Origin: Palsa-892 sp035555855
Lineage (GTDB): Bacteria > Pseudomonadota > Alphaproteobacteria > Rhizobiales > Xanthobacteraceae
Assembly: GCA_035555855.1 (NCBI GenBank)
Contig: DATMGD010000010.1
Span: 1 to 13,245 of the forward strand
Length of the DNA: 13,245 bases
Direction: 5' to 3'
The notes beneath the pieces were generated by a model, which saw only the letters and a program-made list of their open reading frames with translations, was not told the DNA's origin and did not search any database. Made by a program: the position numbers and the translations under genes. The stretch's first letter is position 1. Every line of letters starts with the position of its first letter. Positions 7,052 to 12,354 of this stretch are shown here, in pieces.

Positions 7052-7929
7052 GTCGCGGGTTTCCCGAAAAGGCCGGCGGGCCGGAACAACAGAACGCCGA
7101 TGACGATCAGATAGGTCACGAGCAATTCAAGCTCGGGATAGATCACGATCGAAAATGCATGGATAAGGCCGACGATGAGCGCGCCCGCAAGCGCCCCGGG
7201 CATCGAGCCGAGGCCGCCGATGACGACGACGGCAAATGCTTCGACGACAAATTCGCCGGGGATTTCAAGGGCCGCTGCCGCGGTCGGGATGACGAGGGCG
7301 CCAGCGACGGTGCCGAGCATGGTGCCGACAGTGAAGACGACGGCATAGATGCTGCGCACATCGACGCCGAGCGCTTCAGCCATCGTCCGGTTCTCGGCTG
7401 TGGCACGCAGCACGCGGCCGTAATTGGTCTTTTGCAGGAACAGGCCAAGCCCGGCGGCGATCAGGATCGCCGCGGCGATTACCATGAGGTTATAGACCGG
7501 CACCGAAAAATCGCCGGCGGTGAGCTTGCCGTACACGAGATAATCGACGTTCACCTGCAGCGGGTTTGCGCCCCACAGGAAGCGGAAGACATCCTGAAAC
7601 ATCAAAAGGATCGCGAAGGTGAGCAGGAGCTGGAAGCTCTCGTCGCGGTCATAGACGAAACGCAGGAGCCGCTCGATGAACGGTCCGATCAGGCCGATCA
7701 AAAGCCCCGCTAGCACGAGCGCGGGCAGCAGAAGCCACGGCGGCATGCCGTACTTCGTCATGTAGGCGACGAAGGTAATGCCGAAATACGCGCCGAGTGC
7801 ATAGAACGAACCGCAGGCGAGGTTCAGAATCTTCTGCACGCCGAACACGAGCTGAAGCCCGGCAGCTACGAGGAACAGCACGGCGGCGTGAAAGACGCCG
7901 CCGAGCAGGATGTTCATGAACGCGGACAT
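7048..7929 (-). CDS. livH: Branched-chain amino acid-type ABC transporter permease, LivH-like
   Basis: A 293-residue permease, the partner of LivM. Typical landmarks are NLACGSFYALGAYFG (36-50), the coupling loop RATAENRTMAEALGV (175-189) and VVIGGLGSMPGALAGA (235-250). About eight membrane segments are apparent and the length is that of standard LivH. It starts 21 bases after the stop of the binding-protein gene and overlaps livM by four bases. The ribosome site before the start at 7929 is poor; an alternative ATG at 7917 is no better. Translation may therefore depend on ribosomes leaving the binding-protein gene, which would keep permease levels below those of the binding protein, as is common in such operons. 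Confidence 0.92.
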   Translation of the reverse strand: MSAFMNILLGGVFHAAVLFLVAAGLQLVFGVQKILNLACGSFYALGAYFGITFVAYMTKYGMPPWLLLPALVLAGLLIGLIGPFIERLLRFVYDRDESFQLLLTFAILLMFQDVFRFLWGANPLQVNVDYLVYGKLTAGDFSVPVYNLMVIAAAILIAAGLGLFLQKTNYGRVLRATAENRTMAEALGVDVRSIYAVVFTVGTMLGTVAGALVIPTAAAALEIPGEFVVEAFAVVVIGGLGSMPGALAGALIVGLIHAFSIVIYPELELLVTYLIVIGVLLFRPAGLFGKPAT

Positions 7930-7950
7930 CGTGATTGCAACGATGCTGGA

Positions 7951-9231
7951 TCAGATCTTGAAGTCCGCGGTCTTGATCCACTGCCAGAAATCCGCCCCCG
8001 GCGGCTTCTGCAGCGAGGTCGAGTACATCGTATCCATCTGCGAGCCGATGGTGACGAAGTCGTATTTGTTCTTGTGGGTGCTGAGACCCTGCACGAAGGT
8101 TTGGTCGGCGATCTTGTCCTTGCGCCAGCCGCCCTTGCCGCCGAGGCTTTCGACTTCAAGGCCGATCATCGCTTCGGCGATGTCGTCGGTCGAGGGCGTA
8201 CCGCCCTTGGCTTTTGCGGCCTTCTCGTAGGCCTGTTTGTAGGAGATCAGCGAGAAGTAAGCGCGATCGGCTTCCCAGTTCGGGTAGTCCTTGTGCTTGT
8301 CCTCATACCACTTCGAGAATTCCTTGGCGGTCGCGCTTGCGTTCGGATTGTCGAAGGAGAGCGTGTTGCAGCCAAGCAGCATGCCTTCCGGCGTGAAGTC
8401 TTTCTTCATCGCGGTCTGTTGCCAGCCGGCCGCCGGGAACACGAGCTTGGTTTCCTTGGTCAGGCCCGCGGCGTGCGCCTGCTTCATGAACACCGGCAGG
8501 TCGGCGAACAGGAGCGAGGAGAAGATGAGATCGGGTTTTGCCGCCTGCAGCGCGGCGACATGGCTCGTGAGATCCATGGTGCCGACCTTCGGCCACTGTT
8601 CCGTCACCACTTCGTGCTCGATGCCGTAGCGCTTCAGGAGGGCGACGAAGGCGGCCATGTTATTGCGGCCGTAGGAGTAGTCGGGGTTGATGCCCGCGAT
8701 CCGCTTGAATTTGCCCTTCCAGTATTTGATCGCGAGCAGCGACGACATCACTGCTTCGCATTCATTGTCGGTCGAGCGGAACAGGTATTTCGGATTCGGC
8801 ATCTTCTCGACAACGCCGTCCTGCGTCGTGCCGTCCCAGAAAATCGTCAGCACTTTCGATTCTTCGACGACCGGGCCGAGTGCGAGCGCAACGCCCGTCG
8901 AGACGATGCCCTGTACGTGGTCGACGTTCTCCTGCTGCACGAGCTTGGAGAAGCGCTCGATCGTATCCTTCGGCGAGGTCTCCTCCTCGAACACGACCTC
9001 GACCTTGCGTCCGGCGATGCCGCCGGCGGCATTGAACTTCTCGACTGCCCATTCGGTGGCGCGGATGCCGGAAATGCCGGGGCTCGCGGCGATGCCCGAG
9101 CGCGGCGCGAGCACGCCGATCTTGATCGGTTTATTCTGCGCGATGGCGGGCGCAAAGACGCCTTCGGTTGCAGCCATGGCGCCGATGGCGGCGGCGGATT
9201 TAAGCAATGAACGGCGTGAAAGCTTCTTCAT
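7951..9231 (-). CDS. Periplasmic substrate-binding protein of the LivK/amide-urea type, Tat-exported
   Basis: A 426-residue type I periplasmic binding protein (Peripla_BP_6), the first gene of the importer operon and the subunit that selects the ligand. The N-terminus has a twin-arginine signal, SRRSLLK with R6 R7, a hydrophobic stretch and a likely cut after AIA at 29-31. The mature domain starts PIKIGVLAPRSG, the usual first strand and ligand loop, followed by the family feature FNAAGGIAGRKVEVV. It is longer than E. coli LivK (about 370), closer to rhizobial paralogues that bind amino acids, amides or aromatic acids. GGGAGG before the ATG gives a strong start. The palindrome TGATATATCA lies 59 bases upstream, and a plausible TTGTTC-N16-TATATC promoter on the - strand would overlap it, which would suit repression. 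The ligand is unknown. Confidence 0.9.
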   Translation of the reverse strand: MKKLSRRSLLKSAAAIGAMAATEGVFAPAIAQNKPIKIGVLAPRSGIAASPGISGIRATEWAVEKFNAAGGIAGRKVEVVFEEETSPKDTIERFSKLVQQENVDHVQGIVSTGVALALGPVVEESKVLTIFWDGTTQDGVVEKMPNPKYLFRSTDNECEAVMSSLLAIKYWKGKFKRIAGINPDYSYGRNNMAAFVALLKRYGIEHEVVTEQWPKVGTMDLTSHVAALQAAKPDLIFSSLLFADLPVFMKQAHAAGLTKETKLVFPAAGWQQTAMKKDFTPEGMLLGCNTLSFDNPNASATAKEFSKWYEDKHKDYPNWEADRAYFSLISYKQAYEKAAKAKGGTPSTDDIAEAMIGLEVESLGGKGGWRKDKIADQTFVQGLSTHKNKYDFVTIGSQMDTMYSTSLQKPPGADFWQWIKTADFKI

Positions 9232-9289
9232 TCTGCATCCTCCCCAGGGTTTGCCCGGTATGTCCGGGATCGGCTTTTATTTTTTCAAA

Positions 9290-9299
9290 TGATATATCA
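9290..9299. promoter_or_regulatory. Perfect palindrome TGATATATCA, candidate GntR operator before the importer operon
   Basis: This is the second exact copy of the ten-base palindrome. It lies in the 119-base gap between the DUF6166-type gene and the binding-protein gene, 58 bases before the latter's ATG. Its presence suggests that livKHMGF has its own promoter and is not just the tail of the panB-like operon. The copy shares TGATATATCAGC with the site at 4522. Confidence 0.6.
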
Positions 9300-9350
9300 G
9301 CGCCATGTCACAGAACAAGACACGATATGGCCTTTCTCCATTGCCTTATA

Positions 9351-9650
9351 TTAATGCTTGTCGAGGGTCTTGATCGCGCGATCGATCTCGTCGCTCTTTA
9401 GAATCCAGTCGTTATCGAGATTGGCGACGACCTCTTTCATGAACGGCTCGGAAAGCCTGATCGCCTTTTCGTTGTCGCCAAGGTGATCGACGAGGATCGC
9501 GAGCGCGAGCTGCTGCGGGCTTTCGCCCTCGTAGGTCCATTCGAAGCCGTATTTGGTGAATTTCTTTACCTCGTAATGTTCGCTCAGCGGTTGACCGTCC
9601 ACCGTGACACGAAGGCCGTCCATCATGCGTTTGCCTTCATAAGTTTTCAT
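9351..9650 (-). CDS. DUF6166-type small protein, function unknown
   Basis: A 99-residue soluble protein. The core YGFEWTYEGESPQQLALAIL (34-53) followed by a short helix and FMKEVVANLDNDWIL matches my memory of the DUF6166 family, usually YGGSGPAQLALAIL. No enzymatic role is known for the family. The invariant-looking glycines of the usual GYGGSGP stretch are partly changed here (TYEGESP). AAGGAG six bases before the ATG at 9650 fixes the start, so a longer in-frame reading reaching back into the regulator gene can be discarded. It lies 22 bases after the regulator stop, as third gene of the panB-like/gntR unit. Members are also found in phage and plasmid settings, but nothing else mobile is seen here. 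A role in the local pathway is inferred only from operon membership. Confidence 0.75.
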   Translation of the reverse strand: MKTYEGKRMMDGLRVTVDGQPLSEHYEVKKFTKYGFEWTYEGESPQQLALAILVDHLGDNEKAIRLSEPFMKEVVANLDNDWILKSDEIDRAIKTLDKH

Positions 9651-9672
9651 CGTTCGCTCCTTGCATCCGCCG

Positions 9673-10365
9673 TTACACGTCCACCGTCGTGCGGGTGAAA
9701 CTCTCGACGTAGTCCATGAGATTGTCCGATGCCTTGGCGGCTTTGACGGGATCGCCCTTGGCGATGGCGCGCGCCTGTTCGGCATGCAGCTTCGCGCAGA
9801 GCGGCAGGTCGGCCGCCTTGCGGTAGTGCATGTACCAGAACCGGCGCGACAGCCCTTGCGTGAGACGCATCGCGCGCACCGCATATTCGTTGTGGCCGGC
9901 CTCGAGCAGGAGGTGATTGAGTTCGCTGTCGAGCCGCATGAAGGCGATGTCGTCATTGATCTTGCCGGCCTGATCCATGGCGCGGCCGGTTTCGATCAGC
10001 CGTTCTCGCTCTTCGCGGGTCGCGCGCTCGGCACCTGCGCGGCTCAACAGGCGCTCCAGCTCGCGGCGCACTTCGAGCGCGAGCAACTGGTTGCGCGGAT
10101 TGATGTCGGAAACCAGGATACCTTTGCGCGGCAGCACGATGATTAGGCCCTCGCGGGCAAGCCGCTGCAATGCTTCGCGGATCGGCGTGCGGCCGATTTC
10201 GAGCGAAGCGGAGAGGGCCTGTTCGGACAGGACTTCGCTGGGCTTCAAGCGAAGCGTCACGATCAACTCTTCGATCCGCACGTAGGCCTCTTCGGTGAGG
10301 GTCTGGACGCCTTTCATCAGGTGGGTCGCCTGATTCTTTTTCAGTAGCGCCATGTGTTTGGTCAT
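9673..10365 (-). CDS. GntR-family transcriptional regulator, FadR/FCD subfamily
   Basis: A 230-residue DNA-binding regulator. The winged-helix domain spans about 22-88, with LSEQALSASLEIGRTPIREA (46-65) as helix-turn-helix and LPRKGILVS as the wing. The rest is an all-helical FCD ligand domain. Canonical FCD proteins hold a metal with Asp and three His. D146 and H194 are present, but the usual FH of the D-x-x-F-H motif reads LN (N150, next to H151), and the last His near 215 is missing. Ligand sensing may thus be unusual. The start is uncertain: ATG 10365 follows AGAGG by four bases, TTG 10389 would overlap the panB-like stop, and ATG 10353 is also possible. It lies within the operon it probably controls, through TGATATATCA sites at 4522, 9290 and (9/10) 11341. 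Confidence 0.88.
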   Translation of the reverse strand: MTKHMALLKKNQATHLMKGVQTLTEEAYVRIEELIVTLRLKPSEVLSEQALSASLEIGRTPIREALQRLAREGLIIVLPRKGILVSDINPRNQLLALEVRRELERLLSRAGAERATREERERLIETGRAMDQAGKINDDIAFMRLDSELNHLLLEAGHNEYAVRAMRLTQGLSRRFWYMHYRKAADLPLCAKLHAEQARAIAKGDPVKAAKASDNLMDYVESFTRTTVDV

Positions 10366-10385
10366 CTTGCCTCTTTTCCGTCCGC

Positions 10386-11291
10386 TCAAATCTGCCGCCG
10401 CTTGGCGACCATCGCCGCGAATTTCTCGTATTCGGGTTCGTTCACGCCGTAGGAATGATCATCGTCGGGAAACGAGCCTTCTTTCACTTCTTTCACATAT
10501 TCCTTGATGCCCGCGACCGCGACTTCGGTGAGCTTGGCGTAGCGCTTGGTGAATTTCGGCTTGAAGTCGGTGAACACGCCGAGCAGATCGTAGCAAAGCA
10601 GGATCTGCCCGTCGGTGCCGCTGCCTGCGCCGATGCCGATCGTCGGGATCGTGAGTTGTTCCGAAATCAGCTTGGCGATCTTCGCCGGCACCGCCTCGAA
10701 CTCGAGCATAAAGCAGCCGGCATCTTCGATTGCGAGCGCGTCCTCGAGGATTTTCATGGCGGCATCCGCCGTCCGGCCCTGGATCTTGAAGCCGCCGAAC
10801 ATCGCGATGGTGTGTGGCGTGAGGCCGATATGCGAGGCGGTGGGAATGCCCGCATCGACCAGCGCCTTCAGGATGTGCGCCTGCGACTTGCCGCCTTGCG
10901 GCTTCACCGCATCCATCAGCGCGTCTTGCATGAAGCGCGTGGCGTTTTCGAGCGCGCGATCGACGGTGTTGTAGCTCTGATAGGGCATACAGCCGAGCGC
11001 AAATGTATTGGGCGCGCCGCGGCGGACGGCTTGGCCGTGCATGACCATCATGTCCATCGTCGCCGGCACCGTGCTCGTGTGGCCGTGCGAAATCATTGCG
11101 AGGCTGTCGCCGAGAACAGCAACATCGACGCCAGCCTTTTCGGCCCATTGCGCCGAGGTGTAATCGGGCACCGACATATAGACCATCTTTTCGCCGGTCT
11201 TCTTCGAGTCGCGGATCTCGGTGATGGTGCGCTTCTTGCGCTCTTCCTGCGGCGCGGGCGTGCCCTTCGCAATGTCCTGCGGCTTGTTCAT
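10386..11291 (-). CDS. PanB-like (ketopantoate hydroxymethyltransferase superfamily) enzyme with altered metal site
   Basis: A 301-residue TIM-barrel protein clearly homologous to PanB, which transfers a one-carbon unit from methylene-tetrahydrofolate to 3-methyl-2-oxobutanoate. Matches to E. coli PanB include LGDSLAMISHGHTST (60-74), AVRRGAPN (88-95), SHIGLTP (153-159), FGGFKIQGR (165-173), E199 in FEAVP, and IGIGAGSGTDGQIL (218-231). D62 aligns with the Mg ligand Asp45. The second ligand, Asp84 (LADLPF in E. coli), is Cys101 here (LGCMPY), and Glu114 (VKIEGG) is Gln132 (VKPQGG), with K130 kept. The first 25 residues and last ~25 are extensions. It is first gene of a unit with the GntR regulator and lies by an importer operon; no panC or panD is seen. 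A diverged reaction on a related oxo-acid is likely. GAGG upstream supports ATG 11291. Confidence 0.85.
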   Translation of the reverse strand: MNKPQDIAKGTPAPQEERKKRTITEIRDSKKTGEKMVYMSVPDYTSAQWAEKAGVDVAVLGDSLAMISHGHTSTVPATMDMMVMHGQAVRRGAPNTFALGCMPYQSYNTVDRALENATRFMQDALMDAVKPQGGKSQAHILKALVDAGIPTASHIGLTPHTIAMFGGFKIQGRTADAAMKILEDALAIEDAGCFMLEFEAVPAKIAKLISEQLTIPTIGIGAGSGTDGQILLCYDLLGVFTDFKPKFTKRYAKLTEVAVAGIKEYVKEVKEGSFPDDDHSYGVNEPEYEKFAAMVAKRRQI

Positions 11292-11340
11292 CGTTCCCTC
11301 GGCATTTTCGTTGGGCGCTTGCGTTGATTATCAATACAAG

Positions 11341-11350
11341 TGATATATCT
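11341..11350. promoter_or_regulatory. Near-perfect palindrome TGATATATCT, candidate GntR operator in a divergent promoter region
   Basis: Nine of ten bases match the palindrome found at 4522 and 9290. It lies between the panB-like gene (start 11291, - strand) and the membrane-protein gene (start 11424, + strand), 49 and 73 bases from the two starts. It could control both directions, including autoregulation of the GntR gene. A further AT-rich stretch CATATATTC follows at 11353-11361 and may be a half site. Confidence 0.5.
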
Positions 11351-11423
11351 CTCATATATTCTTGCGGATTGCTGGCCGGTGCGCAAGAGCGGCGGGTTTT
11401 GCACAGCCTGCGGAAGGGACTCA

Positions 11424-11798
11424 ATGGACTTGACGTTGTGGCAATGGGGCGAGCTGCTCGTCTTCATGGGGCTGATGCTGGCGATGTCGATGTATGCGCT
11501 GTCCGTGAGCGGCCAGTTTCCGCTCACGCACCGGACCGAACCGTTCCGCTCGGCGCTTGGTGGTCTGATCCTGTTCGGATCGCTCCTACTTACCTTCGCC
11601 GCGCTTGCAGCGGGTATCTACTTTGTTCATGCCACCGTGCCCTGGTATGCGCTGGTCATCGGCGGCGGCGCGATGGTGCTGATTACGCCGCTCCTGCTGC
11701 CGAATTTCTCGGACAAGTTTGTCGACGGGCGTTCGTCATTGTTGACGTTCTCTTGTATCGCCGCACTATTGAGTATTGGGCTAGGCTGGCTTGGCTGA
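11424..11798 (+). CDS. Small four-helix inner-membrane protein, unknown function
   Basis: A 124-residue, very hydrophobic protein with four probable membrane segments (about 9-29, 44-68, 73-92 and 106-123). A conserved-looking loop QFPLTHRTEPFR lies between the first two, and LLPNFSDKFVDGRSS before the last. No family is recognised. The start is ATG 11424 with GGAAGGGA just upstream; an in-frame GTG at 11340 would run through the operator and add a non-membrane leader. It is transcribed away from the panB-like gene, with 132 bases between the two start codons and one candidate GntR site in between. It may therefore belong to the same regulon, perhaps as a further transport or membrane component. 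No gene follows it for about 550 bases. Confidence 0.7.
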   Translation: MDLTLWQWGELLVFMGLMLAMSMYALSVSGQFPLTHRTEPFRSALGGLILFGSLLLTFAALAAGIYFVHATVPWYALVIGGGAMVLITPLLLPNFSDKFVDGRSSLLTFSCIAALLSIGLGWLG

Positions 11799-12228
11799 CT
11801 CAGCGATTGCTGGAGCGAGTGCGGTACACCGAAGAGTACAATGCCCATACCTTGGCAAGAGGATCGTATCTATTCCGGAAGTAGGTGGTCTTCATCACAG
11901 ATACGAACGACGTGCGTAACCTATCGTCGTGACTCGATTGATGGTTGCCTGCTACGGCTAGAGCTGGAAAATTACGAAAGATTCGGCGGCAAAAAATAGT
12001 TCGACCGCTGCTACGATTTTCAATGCGCTCCTGGATCTACAAATCGTTTCACTAGATCAAGCTCACGTTAATTGTCCTTTCCCGTGTCGGTTGCCCGAGG
12101 ATCAACGCGGCGGACCGATGGCCAGCATCGCGAGTAGTGCAGTGAGTCGGGTCGAGGGGGCGCAGATGCCGAGGCGCCGTAGTCTGCGACATTCTCCGCG
12201 CGCCGTATGACCGACAGAAGCCGCGACA
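11799..12228. other. Long intergenic stretch without a recognisable gene
   Basis: I find no coding frame with a ribosome site, no tRNA and no mobile-element end in these 430 bases. A weak inverted repeat, ACGACG (11907-11912) with CGTCGT (11925-11930), is the only local structure seen, and it lacks a T-run. Open frames here have no start signal and no protein character. The stretch may hold the distant promoter region of the formate dehydrogenase gene. Confidence 0.5.
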
Positions 12229-12293
12229 TGTGCAGGCAGCTTCATGCGTGTGCAGGCAGAGCTTCATAAAATGAGATGTGCAGGCACCTTCAT
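12229..12293. repeat. Three imperfect direct repeats upstream of the formate dehydrogenase gene
   Basis: The unit TGTGCAGGCA + 1-3 bases + CTTCAT occurs three times: 12229-12245, 12249-12267 and 12277-12293. The ten-base and six-base blocks are identical in all copies, with joints G, GAG and C. Unit starts are 20 and 28 bases apart. The array ends 62 bases before the start codon and directly adjoins the hairpin at 12293-12328. It could be a set of regulator sites or a small tandem duplication. Confidence 0.65.
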
Positions 12294-12328
12294 ATTTCAT
12301 GACCACGTTGATCGTGGAATATGAAATA
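12293..12328. repeat. Long interrupted hairpin before the formate dehydrogenase gene
   Basis: TATTTCAT (12293-12300) pairs with ATGAAATA (12321-12328), and inside it CCACG (12303-12307) pairs with CGTGG (12313-12317) around TTGAT. That is 13 base pairs in two blocks, separated by GA and AAT. It ends 26 bases before the start codon and just upstream of the ribosome site at 12345-12349. It could act as a dyad operator in DNA or a structure in the mRNA leader. No T-run follows, so it is not a standard terminator. Confidence 0.55.
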
Positions 12329-12354
12329 CACCGGGCAACACACTGGAGGCGGTC

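Noticed and set aside
7888..9210. 440-codon plus-strand open frame opposite the binding-protein gene
   Set aside because: The minus strand encodes an obvious Tat-exported binding protein; the plus frame has the arginine/histidine/aspartate-rich composition typical of antisense frames in GC-rich genes.
12229..12293. CRISPR-like array
   Set aside because: Only three short units with 3-9 base gaps after each bipartite unit; repeats and spacers are far too short and there are no cas genes.
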